Source: Rhizobium sp. CCGE531
GTDB taxonomy: Bacteria; Pseudomonadota; Alphaproteobacteria; Rhizobiales; Rhizobiaceae
Length of the DNA stretch: 64,000 nt
Assembly: GCF_003627795.1 (NCBI RefSeq)
Contig: NZ_CP032688.1
Coordinates: forward strand, 240,635 to 304,634
Reading direction: 5' to 3'
Part shown: positions 52,275 through 60,381 of the stretch, piece after piece
Position numbering within the stretch: the first letter of the stretch is position 1
How the letters are laid out: the number at the start of each line of letters is the position of its first letter
Made by a program: the position numbers and the translations under genes
Notes under the pieces: model-generated
Told to the model about the DNA's origin: nothing
What the model saw: the letters and a program-made list of their open reading frames with translations, nothing else
Databases searched by the model: none

Positions 52275-53405
52275 TTAAATTACGCCCCACGCCCGAAACC
52301 TCCCCCTCCCGGTCATCTCTCGCAAGCCCAGCTCCAAAACGATCCGCCGCGCCGCCTGCGGCGTAACCTCGAGCGTCTTGGCCACCATGCCGGCCGACAC
52401 GAGTGGTTTCGCCATCACCAGCTGGACCAGTTCCGGCAGTTTTGACGACGTCCGCCGCCCCTCCAGCTTTCGCTCCAACATTTTTCGTGCCAGCGCCAGC
52501 CGGTCATGTTCCTTCATGCCGATCTCGGCGGCCGCCAAAAACCCTTGGGTGATGGCCAGCAGCCGGGTTTCTCGATCGCGATGCCGGCGCCGATCGACCG
52601 GAATGGTTTTCAGGCCGAGATTGATGGCGGCCAGGTGAGCGCCGGTGGTGATGCCAGCCTGGCGCAGGATCGAAGCGGAAAACTGCCGACCGAGCCACGG
52701 CGCGTGCTGAAGCACGGAAAGCTCGTTCCAGGCATCGAGGGCAACGATCGCCTGCAGCAGCGCCGGCAAATTTTCGACCTGGCGCACCACGCCGCGCCAT
52801 TCGTCGAGCCGCGCATCCTCGTCCCAGTCGAGGTCGTAGATCATTGGATCTTTTTCTCGGCCGCCGTCGCGGCTGGGCCGGGTGGCTCTCTCGATTGCCG
52901 CCTCCGATCGTGCGAGCACCGCATCGATGACGGCGTAGTCGACGCCGGGGAGATGTTCGATTTCGTCGACATCTTCCCCCTCCCCTTCCGCGTCGATCGC
53001 GATCGCCGGCCGAATAACTCCGGTCGTCGTCGCCTCGTCCCCGCCGCCCGACCCGATCTCCGAGGTTTTCCGCAGCGTTCGAATGCCCTCGTCCGAAAGC
53101 GCCCAGTCCGGTGACTGGCCGACGATGCGCCGACGCGTGCGCAGCACGTCGCGGGAGATTGTCAGCTCGTGGGTGGGTGTGCGAATGTCCTTCGTGGCGT
53201 CGTGAAGGACGAGATCTTCAAGATGGACGAGTTCGCCGTCGATCCAGAGCGAGGCGCAGGCGTCGTAGTATTGCATCCGTTCGAGTAAGCCCGCTCCCAC
53301 GGGGGAGCGAGCAATGCGCTCGTCGAGACGGGTGAGAGCGATGCCGGCGTCGAAAGCCGGCCGCATCAAGCCACTCGTGTTAATTTTCGCGAGATCGTAA
53401 GCCAT
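52275..53405 (-). CDS. RHE_PE00001 family/DUF1612 helix-turn-helix protein
   Basis: A 376-residue protein of a family widespread on rhizobial plasmids. The N-terminal DUF1612-type half contains [24 protein letters not shown] and the I-R-T-P-T-H-E-L block. The C-terminal helix-turn-helix is near residues 345-365 ([22 protein letters not shown]). The region from about 140 to 190 is acidic and low-complexity. The family is usually found beside a tyrosine recombinase like that at 58782, from which it is now separated by the transposon. Its role is unknown, perhaps in plasmid maintenance. Confidence 0.88.
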   Translation of the reverse strand: MAYDLAKINTSGLMRPAFDAGIALTRLDERIARSPVGAGLLERMQYYDACASLWIDGELVHLEDLVLHDATKDIRTPTHELTISRDVLRTRRRIVGQSPDWALSDEGIRTLRKTSEIGSGGGDEATTTGVIRPAIAIDAEGEGEDVDEIEHLPGVDYAVIDAVLARSEAAIERATRPSRDGGREKDPMIYDLDWDEDARLDEWRGVVRQVENLPALLQAIVALDAWNELSVLQHAPWLGRQFSASILRQAGITTGAHLAAINLGLKTIPVDRRRHRDRETRLLAITQGFLAAAEIGMKEHDRLALARKMLERKLEGRRTSSKLPELVQLVMAKPLVSAGMVAKTLEVTPQAARRIVLELGLREMTGRGRFRAWGVI

Positions 53406-53493
53406 TGATTTTATGGTAAACGAAGTCTTATACGAACACTATATGGATATTGCAGTTCCCCACATCGTACGATTCTCGACTGAGGGTATAACC

Positions 53494-53516
53494 ATCGATA
53501 ACTAGCGTTTATCGAT
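53494..53516. repeat. Inverted repeat with 8-bp arms and 7-bp spacer, recombinase-site-like
   Basis: ATCGATAA and TTATCGAT are perfect inverted arms around CTAGCGT, 89 nt upstream of the DUF1612 start. Arm and spacer sizes resemble crossover sites of tyrosine recombinases; an operator is the alternative. Confidence 0.5.
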
Positions 53517-53556
53517 AGTAGATTGATTTCAGGGCGCAAATCAGAATGTCGTCCGT

Positions 53557-53624
53557 CCTGGATCGGCGGATTCGCCTGGAAATCCGGGCTTTCGGGTCAC
53601 TTTTCGCCCTGGTTCGGCGGACTC
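53557..53624. repeat. Two 17-bp direct repeats, possible resolvase subsites
   Basis: CCTGGATCGGCGGATTC (53557-53573) and CCTGGTTCGGCGGACTC (53608-53624) agree at 15 of 17 bases with a 51-bp period. They lie upstream of the serine recombinase, where a res site would be expected because its 3' end converges with tniQ. The rest of 53406-53939 holds no gene. Confidence 0.45.
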
Positions 53625-53939
53625 ATTTGCTGGATTGAGCGGAACGACGTTGGCTCGATCCGCCAACTTGCACCCCTCCCCTCCATCTTCCTGGCATCAG
53701 CGGCTGTCGAACTTGACAGGGCCGCGATCGATCCCTCTCAAAACAGCCAGTTTCTCGGCATTTCGACCGTGGAAGGCCGCTGACGGGCGTTTCGTAGCCA
53801 AGATGGGTCGTTGCCTATCCTTGATCAGAAAACACCCTGTACGGCCTTCGCTTTTGGCCATAAAACACGCTTGCAAAGGAACGTTTTCTTATGTGTTCAT
53901 TATCTGTACAAATGCCACTCAAAACGGGTCGGAAAATCG

Positions 53940-54857
53940 ATGGCGAAAGCGATGAAGGTCAATCCCCCTTCCCTGCAGCAACGGCTGATCGGCTACGCTC
54001 GTGTTTCGACCGACGATCAGCTCAATGACGCCCAGGTCGACGAACTGCGTGCGGCCGGCTGTCATCGCATTCATCAGGAACATGGATCAGGAGCGTCACG
54101 CGCCAGGCCGGTCCTCGCCAAGCTGCTAAAAGATCTCAGCGCCGGCGACGTGCTCGTCGTCGTTCGCCTCGATCGCCTGGCCCGATCGGTCAGCCATTTG
54201 CTCGACGTCATCGAGGACCTCGAGAAACGTGGCGTACATTTCCGCTCGCTGCGCGATCCGATCGACACCTCTACGCCGCAGGGGATGTTTTCCCTACAGG
54301 TGCTCGGTGCCGTCGCTCAGCTCGAGCGTGCCCTGATCTCCGAGCGAACCAAGTCTGGCATGCAGGCCGCCAAGGCGCGTGGCAGGCTGGCCGGCAATCC
54401 CGGGCTTCGGGAACGACGACCGGAGGCAGTGCGGGCAGTCTCAGCCGCTCGTAGCCGCGCCTATCTGGACGAGGTAGTTGCCTCGGCGCAGACATGGCTG
54501 CCGACGGTGCGGCAGCTGCGCCCGCAGCATAGTTGGGACGATGTCGTGCGGATCCTCAATCGCAAAGGCCACGACTGGACCGTCGAACGCCTGCGCCGAG
54601 CGGTGCAGCGCATGGTGCGCGAGAGGCTCGTTGAGCCGGAATTGGTCAAGCGGTCCCCTCGGCGCCAGCCCGAGGATCATCTGATGCGGCTGGTTGCCGG
54701 GATTGCCATCGCCGATCCCGATCTGTCGCTGCGCGATATTGCGGCGCAATTGGACCAAATGCATGAGCGACCTCAGCGGGGAGGTCGAAAGTGGCAACCG
54801 TCTTCTGTCAGGGCGCTGCTGGACGAGGCGCGTCGCTTCGGGCTCATTCGCGATTGA
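53940..54857 (+). CDS. tniR: Serine recombinase (resolvase/invertase family) with long C-terminal extension
   Basis: ATG 53940 gives 305 residues. The catalytic domain has the nucleophile Ser in G-Y-A-R-V-S-T-D-D-Q (about 23), V-V-V-R-L-D-R-L-A-R-S and the E-R-T-K-S-G-M-Q-A-A-K-A-R-G-R helix. Classical Tn3-type resolvases are about 185-200 residues; this has about 120 more, rich in helix-turn-helix-like segments (R-Q-L-R-P-Q-H-S-W-D-D-V-V-R-I-L-N). It resolves cointegrates left by replicative Tni transposition. It converges with tniQ and overlaps it by 14 nt. Confidence 0.88.
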   Translation: MAKAMKVNPPSLQQRLIGYARVSTDDQLNDAQVDELRAAGCHRIHQEHGSGASRARPVLAKLLKDLSAGDVLVVVRLDRLARSVSHLLDVIEDLEKRGVHFRSLRDPIDTSTPQGMFSLQVLGAVAQLERALISERTKSGMQAAKARGRLAGNPGLRERRPEAVRAVSAARSRAYLDEVVASAQTWLPTVRQLRPQHSWDDVVRILNRKGHDWTVERLRRAVQRMVRERLVEPELVKRSPRRQPEDHLMRLVAGIAIADPDLSLRDIAAQLDQMHERPQRGGRKWQPSSVRALLDEARRFGLIRD

Positions 54858-55929
54858 GTGCCTGATTCATCAAACGCCCAAGATGCCGATTTCGGACACG
54901 GTCCTTCATCTTGGCAATGTTCCTCCAATCTTGTGTCGCGATCGTCTGCCTGGCCATTTGGTAATATTCCGCATCCCGTCTCAGCTTGAAGGTCGAAACC
55001 TTTTTCTTCGATCGAGGTGCTGCGGCAGTCGGCCGCGCCGGGCCACAGCTATACTGGGCGAGTTCGCGTTCGATGAAGGCAGGAACCTCACCAAACAATT
55101 GCCTGGCCTGAACTAAGTCGAGCAACTGTGCCGCCGCGATCAGTGTGGCGACACGCGGCGGGCGGGCTAGGATGGCCAAAGAACCGGAGAAGCCAACCGA
55201 AAGAGGACAAACTGTAAAGGTCTGCCCGAGGTCGAACCAAGCGATAAACGGCTTTCCATCGGCCAGACAAGGCGTCCATAAGAATTTTGCGACGGCGATG
55301 ATATCTTGCAACGAGATGACATGCCGCCTCGCCACAACGTCCTCCAAGGTACGGGTTAACAATATCAGGAAGTCGAGAACATCCGGCTCCATCGTCTCGT
55401 TCACGATAGTTGAAACCGGGCTCGAACATCGCTCGCAGACAAGCACAGCCCTTCCCTGCTGCCATTCGAATCGAAATTGACCGCGGGCGAAACAGCGATC
55501 GCAGAAATCTTGCAGCCTGCGACGATGCTTGGCGCAGACCACCGCCTCGACGTGAAACCATTCTGCCCGCAAGTGATGGTCCTGACCCTCTGATACATCC
55601 TCATCAAGGCATTGAGTGCACAGCCCACGCTCGCTGTAGCCATCGACATACCAGCTCGCGGGTCTGGCCAGGCGTCCAAGTGCCATTCTCTCTATGTCGC
55701 ACACCCTCAGCCTGGATGCGCGCGCCCATGATTTGATTATCGATGTGCTCGGACGAACATCGTGCCTTACGAAACTGTTCATCTCACCATTGGCACCGTC
55801 ACATCCAAGCCAGCGATCAATTTCCTCTGGTGTGCATCCATATCGGCAGGCAACACGTCCCCGCCAGGAGGAAATGAGTTCGCCAGCATAGGGTCGCGGC
55901 GCGATCGGCAGTAGCGGGATTTGCCTCAT
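54844..55929 (-). CDS. tniQ: TniQ-family transposition protein
   Basis: A 361-residue TniQ. The family start P-x-P-Y-A-G-E-L-I-S-S-W, the zinc-binding Cys/His sets C-T-Q-C, H-R-R-R-L-Q-D-F-C-D-R-C and C-E-R-C, and the long helical C-terminus are visible. TniQ (TnsD relative) links target choice to the TniA-TniB complex. Its ATG overlaps the tniB stop. Confidence 0.88.
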   Translation of the reverse strand: MRQIPLLPIAPRPYAGELISSWRGRVACRYGCTPEEIDRWLGCDGANGEMNSFVRHDVRPSTSIIKSWARASRLRVCDIERMALGRLARPASWYVDGYSERGLCTQCLDEDVSEGQDHHLRAEWFHVEAVVCAKHRRRLQDFCDRCFARGQFRFEWQQGRAVLVCERCSSPVSTIVNETMEPDVLDFLILLTRTLEDVVARRHVISLQDIIAVAKFLWTPCLADGKPFIAWFDLGQTFTVCPLSVGFSGSLAILARPPRVATLIAAAQLLDLVQARQLFGEVPAFIERELAQYSCGPARPTAAAPRSKKKVSTFKLRRDAEYYQMARQTIATQDWRNIAKMKDRVRNRHLGRLMNQALNRE

Positions 55930-56849
55930 TGAACCACCCGCTGCTTCAGCCGCCGTTCCGCCTGGCGCGTCATGGCAACAAGGGGCAAGACAAGATCGCC
56001 GCTATCGAAGCTTTCGATGGTGATGCACTCCCTGCCGCTGCGGATCGCGTCGGCCGCGACTGTCTCAATGAGCCGGAATATCCGAACCGTCACGCCGTCC
56101 GTCAGATCGAGAACGCGGCGGCGCACGGCGGCCGACCCTATCCTCGATGGCCGGCGCAGCGGCAGAATACAGGCGAGGCTGGATAGAAGTTGAGCCAATT
56201 GCTGATCGTTCGACCAGCGCTCAAGCCAACAGGCCTCGAAACGCTCTGCCAGTTGCGGATCGGTGAGCAAAGCTTGCCGAGCGAGATCGGTGCCTGCGCA
56301 GACCAGTGGAACCCGCATGTCGTTGGCAAGGAAACGGATGAGGTTGAGAAAGATCCTCTGTTGGCGGAAAGAGCCGCTCAGCATCGCATGGATCTCATCG
56401 ATGATCAGCATCCGCACCTCCATGCGGCGCATAAGGCTTTTGCAAACGTTCCTGAGCCGGAAAGCTGCTTCGTTCGCTGGCCCCGGCGCCCCCATTGCGC
56501 TCAACAGCTCACTATAAACATCGCGCTCAAGCGGCTCGGGAGGCATTTGCATCGCCACGACCGGCATCCGCGTGGTGCCGTCGCCTCTATCGAAAGACGC
56601 CGGGTGATCACGGAGAAACTTGCGAATAATCTTCGTCTTTCCCATGCCGGTATCTCCGTAGAGGAGCAGACACGGCATGCGGTCGCGAGGAGGATAGGAT
56701 AACAAATCCTCCAGGCGTGCCAGCGCTGATTTGGCCTGGGCCGTTTCCAGCCAACGATCACCCCTGATCCAGGCTATGCGATCGCTGTCATCCAAAGCAG
56801 CATGACTTCGATATGCCGGCAGCAGGTGGGCATACTCATTCACGACCAC
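55926..56849 (-). CDS. tniB: TniB AAA ATPase (transposition regulator)
   Basis: A 307-residue AAA ATPase with Walker A G-D-T-G-M-G-K-T-K (about 65-73), Walker B L-I-I-D-E-I-H and the sensor V-C-A-G-T-D. It starts at GTG 56849 inside the tniA 3' end. TniB (TnsC/IstB relative) activates the transposase at target DNA. Confidence 0.92.
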   Translation of the reverse strand: MVVNEYAHLLPAYRSHAALDDSDRIAWIRGDRWLETAQAKSALARLEDLLSYPPRDRMPCLLLYGDTGMGKTKIIRKFLRDHPASFDRGDGTTRMPVVAMQMPPEPLERDVYSELLSAMGAPGPANEAAFRLRNVCKSLMRRMEVRMLIIDEIHAMLSGSFRQQRIFLNLIRFLANDMRVPLVCAGTDLARQALLTDPQLAERFEACWLERWSNDQQLAQLLSSLACILPLRRPSRIGSAAVRRRVLDLTDGVTVRIFRLIETVAADAIRSGRECITIESFDSGDLVLPLVAMTRQAERRLKQRVVQ

Positions 56850-58486
56850 TCCTCCACGATCAAAGGAGACAAGTCGTCAAAGGCCTTGTCCTCATCGAGC
56901 TCCCGCCCGTTGAAGGCGTCGCCGCGATCAGCCAACGATCGTTCCTTGCGTTCGACTATGCGCCGCATACTCCTGGTTTGCCGGATCGCGCTGTCCAGGA
57001 TCTGCCGCTGCTCGGCGATTGTCGCGAAGATCAATTGCTCGTCGAGAGCTTGCACACCACGCTCCCTCAGCGCGGAAACTGCCAGGCGATGTTCTCCCAA
57101 TGTGATGCGAGGCCGGCTGAGATCTGCAAAGCGGATCGGCCAGTTCGCACCATCCGGACTTTCGACAAAGACGCAGGAGAGATCCCGTGGGTCATAGCGC
57201 ACGCGCACTCGCTGGAAGGACCGACCGGCCAGAGGACTGAGAATATCGTCCCAATAGCGTATTCCAAACAGATGCAAACCATCCCTGCGGATGCGGCGTT
57301 CTTCGATCGGCAGGAAGTCCTGCAAAAACGCCTCTGGATCATACGGCAAGCGCAGAGAATAGGGGCGATCGGCTATAGCGTCTTCCCAAGCGGTTTTGGG
57401 AGGAAGCCGCAATGTCCGATGGACTTCGGTGTGATAGCGGCCGACAATCTCAAGCGTCAGCCATTGCTCGAGCTCGTCGAGCGTCATGATCGCGTGCTTC
57501 TGGGGATCATAGGCTCCGCGTTCGAGGACATTGCTCGAAGTGGATCCTGGAAGCATGTGCACCGCTCCCATCATCGTGCCGATCAATCGCTCGATATGAC
57601 CGCCGAAATGCGGTCGCGCGACCGGTCGGTAGACCAGCTCTATTCCGTGTTCGGCCGCCCCTCGAACCAGGGCTTTGCCATGAAACTCCCGGCCATTGTC
57701 GAGATGGATCACATCCGGCAGACCGAAGACCGGCCAATCCGCGTTGATCTTCCGCGCTTGCAGCCACGAGGCCTTCGGCATCACCAGATGCTGGATCGTC
57801 AGGGCGACCGAGGTTGATGATGGGTTCTCCAGGGTCAAATAAAAGCCCGCCACCATCCGGCTCGCTACGTCGATCGCCAACGTCAGCCAGGGGCGTTGCA
57901 GCGGTTTGCGATGTATCGCATCGACGACAAACAGATCGACCAGGGTATGGTCGATCTGGACGACATGCAGGGCATGATCAGCATGGTACTCCTGTGTGAC
58001 CGGCGTGAAGCGCTGCCTTGCAGCTTTCGCCCCATCGCGATCGCGCATAAGCGTTTCCGGGTCTTCGATATCGACGCGCACCCGGACTGCCTTCCAGGAT
58101 GGAGGGCGAAGTTCACGTTCATGGCAAAGCTGCCGCACCCGATCGTAAAGCACAGTGACCGTGGGGCGTTCTCGCCTGCGGAACGTATCCCGCATCGCCG
58201 CTTGAATGACCTCTTCCTGTTCAGCTAAAAGCAGCCGCCTGCCCTTCTTCGGCCCGCGAACGCGGTCGAGCAGTGAGCTGGCGACTGGAGAAGCGCGATA
58301 CTGGCTCAGCAATTCATAAAAGCGGCTTCGGCTTAGTCCAAGTTCACGACAGGCTCCACCGACTTCCAAAGGTGACAACCGGGCCAGTGATGCGAGTGGA
58401 CGGATGACGCGCTCGCGGTATGCTGCCTTCAACCAGGCCGCATCAGCAACGTTCAGCTTGTCGAGCTTTTGCTTCATTGAGGTCAT
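56840..58486 (-). CDS. tniA: TniA DDE transposase
   Basis: A 548-residue Mu-type transposase. The integrase core has Asp179 (V-Q-I-D-H-T), Asp263 (I-H-L-D-N-G-R-E-F) and Glu299 (F-G-G-H-I-E-R-L-I-G-T), and the C-terminal barrel carries the P-P-K-T-A-W-E-D-A and V-R-V-R-Y-D-P-R-D-L segments. It cuts and joins the transposon ends. Its N-terminal helix-turn-helix region (L-G-L-S-R-S-R-F-Y-E-L) recognises end repeats. Confidence 0.93.
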   Translation of the reverse strand: MTSMKQKLDKLNVADAAWLKAAYRERVIRPLASLARLSPLEVGGACRELGLSRSRFYELLSQYRASPVASSLLDRVRGPKKGRRLLLAEQEEVIQAAMRDTFRRRERPTVTVLYDRVRQLCHERELRPPSWKAVRVRVDIEDPETLMRDRDGAKAARQRFTPVTQEYHADHALHVVQIDHTLVDLFVVDAIHRKPLQRPWLTLAIDVASRMVAGFYLTLENPSSTSVALTIQHLVMPKASWLQARKINADWPVFGLPDVIHLDNGREFHGKALVRGAAEHGIELVYRPVARPHFGGHIERLIGTMMGAVHMLPGSTSSNVLERGAYDPQKHAIMTLDELEQWLTLEIVGRYHTEVHRTLRLPPKTAWEDAIADRPYSLRLPYDPEAFLQDFLPIEERRIRRDGLHLFGIRYWDDILSPLAGRSFQRVRVRYDPRDLSCVFVESPDGANWPIRFADLSRPRITLGEHRLAVSALRERGVQALDEQLIFATIAEQRQILDSAIRQTRSMRRIVERKERSLADRGDAFNGRELDEDKAFDDLSPLIVEEWS

Positions 58487-58781
58487 CCCTCAACCGCGAA
58501 ATCTGGCTTCAGACATTGTCCTCTCGCCGTCTCGCCCATCACGATACCGCATGAATGTTACATGACAACGACGCACCTATCGTGCGACTTTTGAAAGCGA
58601 TGTTTGCAGAGCCGCAATCGCGCGAGCAGTCCGCCCAATAAGGGGAATCCGGTTAATTAGGAAAACCCACAAGCTTGGAAAAACAGGCACATACAATCCA
58701 GCGATCGAGGAAAACCGACACAGAAAGAATCGGGGCAAAGCGGGCCGTAATGGCCGCCGATACCCGCCATTTGGAGCATCC

Positions 58782-59930
58782 GTGGCCAAACCGAAGACAT
58801 CATTGACCGCTGTCGAGCGCCGCGCCGAAGAACTCGACACCATCGCCTCCGTGTTGCCGCTCGAGCGCCGCGACGAACTCGCCGAACTGCTGACCGACCA
58901 GGACGTCGAGACGCTGCGCCATCTCGTCAACCAGGGCATGGGCGACAACACACTGCGCGCGCTGACCTCGGATCTCGCCTACTTGGAAGCCTGGGGCATG
59001 GCTGCGACCGGACATTCGCTGCCCTGGCCGGCGCCCGAGGCGCTGCTTTTGAAATTCGTCGCCCATCACCTCTGGGACCCGCAGCATCGCGAGACGGATC
59101 CCGATCACGGCATGCCGGCCGATGTCGATGAAAACCTTCGGCTCCAGGGGTTTCTGAGATCCGTCGGTCCGCACACGCCATCAACGGTGCGCCGACGCCT
59201 GGCGAACTGGTCGACGCTGACCAAATGGCGCGGCCTCGACGGAGCCTTCGCCTCCCCTGCCCTCAAGTCAGCCGTCCGCCTGGCCGTGCGCGCAGTCCCC
59301 CGCACCCGGCGCCGCAAGAGCGCGAAAGCCGTGACCGGCGATATTTTGGCAAAGCTTCTTGCCACCTGCTCAACCGACAGCCTGCGTGATGTCAGGGATC
59401 GCGCCATCCTGATGGTCGCGTTTGCTTCCGGTGGTCGGAGGCGCAGCGAGATCGCCGGGCTGCGACGAGAACAACTGACCGTCGAGCCGCCCATCGAGGT
59501 CCCGGATGGCCCTCCCCTCCCCTCGCTTGCCATCCATCTCGGCCGCACCAAGACGACGACTGGCGAGCAGGACGACATCGTCTACCTGACCGGCCGGCCG
59601 GTCGAAGCGTTGAATGACTGGCTGGAGGCCGCCAAGATCGACAAGGGCAGCGTGTTTCGCGGGATCGGGCGATGGGGCACGGTGTCGCGGCGGGCGATCG
59701 ATCCTCAGTCGGTCAATGCGATCCTGAAGCAGCGGGCGGAGATGGCGGGGCTGGATGCGGAGGAGTTTTCTGCTCACGGCCTTCGGTCGGGATATCTCAC
59801 CGAGGCGGCGAACCGTGGCGTGCCTCTACCCGAAGCAATGGAGCAGTCGCGCCACCGATCGGTTCAACAAGCGTCGAGCTATTACAACAGCGCCACCCGA
59901 CGCAGCGGCAAGGGCGCGCGATTACTTTAA
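58782..59930 (+). CDS. Tyrosine-type site-specific recombinase of rhizobial plasmids
   Basis: A 382-residue recombinase starting at GTG 58782. The core-binding part lies in 40-170 (D-N-T-L-R-A-L-T-S-D-L-A-Y-L-E-A-W). The catalytic set is Arg in G-G-R-R-R-S-E-I-A-G-L, H-G-L-R in S-A-H-G-L-R-S-G-Y, His in S-R-H-R-S-V and the nucleophile in S-Y-Y. Homologues sit beside DUF1612 genes on many rhizobial plasmids and may resolve multimers or integrate accessory DNA. The upstream 58487-58781 contains the promoter and the right end of the transposon. Confidence 0.9.
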   Translation: MAKPKTSLTAVERRAEELDTIASVLPLERRDELAELLTDQDVETLRHLVNQGMGDNTLRALTSDLAYLEAWGMAATGHSLPWPAPEALLLKFVAHHLWDPQHRETDPDHGMPADVDENLRLQGFLRSVGPHTPSTVRRRLANWSTLTKWRGLDGAFASPALKSAVRLAVRAVPRTRRRKSAKAVTGDILAKLLATCSTDSLRDVRDRAILMVAFASGGRRRSEIAGLRREQLTVEPPIEVPDGPPLPSLAIHLGRTKTTTGEQDDIVYLTGRPVEALNDWLEAAKIDKGSVFRGIGRWGTVSRRAIDPQSVNAILKQRAEMAGLDAEEFSAHGLRSGYLTEAANRGVPLPEAMEQSRHRSVQQASSYYNSATRRSGKGARLL

Positions 59931-60381
59931 TAATCTGCACAGCAGGATTGCCGTATGCTTACCAGATTTCGCGCGTCCAGAAAGACGGCGTTTGCAGCGG
60001 TCATTTGAAACAGTCTCGAATGCCTTGAAGCTGTACACACCCGGATCGCGTGTTCCGGGTCGACCCCCTGTTGACTGAGTCGCAAAGATCGGCACGCGGA
60101 TGCGCCAAATTATCGATGCCGCCGGGCTTAACTTCAGTCGCCCCGACTCGGTAATCAAAGAATCCAGTTGATGGATGGGAGCCGCTTTGTTTGCGCGGCG
60201 GCTCTAATGCTTTGATTGTAAAAGACATACCGGAGGCGCAGTGTGACTTAGGGATGAGCGCGTTAAGGTTTTGTTAACCCTAAATAGCTTGCCAGCCTGT
60301 TAGAATCGATGCTTATTGTCAGCAGCGGAGTGATTACGAATTTCCGCTCAGAAGCGCTATTTTAAAAATTCAGGTCCGGGG
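59931..60381. promoter_or_regulatory. repABC leader region with GANTC sites
   Basis: No gene is seen. A hairpin ACCCGGA/TCCGGGT spans 60039-60060. GANTC sites, the CcrM methylation target, occur at 60077, 60145, 60160 and 60303. GTTAA and TTAAC (60271-60287) form a short inverted repeat just before repA. Leaders of repABC operons usually carry the promoter and RepA/RepB operators here; I could not identify a parS palindrome of the usual form. Confidence 0.55.

Larger units (their letters stand above)
53940..58486. mobile_element. Tn402/Tn5053-like transposon core (tniA, tniB, tniQ, resolvase)
   Basis: The four genes below form a complete Tni-type transposition set. The ends lie between 53406 and 53939 and between 58487 and 58781; I could not find a convincing matching terminal inverted repeat pair or 5-bp duplication by eye. 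No passenger genes are visible, so it is either a minimal element or its passengers lie outside these genes. It splits the usual DUF1612-recombinase pair. Confidence 0.85.

Noticed and set aside
54844..58486. Possibility of a CRISPR-associated (CAST) transposon
   Set aside because: TniA, TniB and TniQ are present, but there are no cas genes, no guide array and no repeat-spacer pattern anywhere in the window.
58570..58588. GACGCAC/GTGCGAC hairpin as the transposon end
   Set aside because: The arms differ at one position and no matching sequence in inverted orientation was found at the other side of the element.
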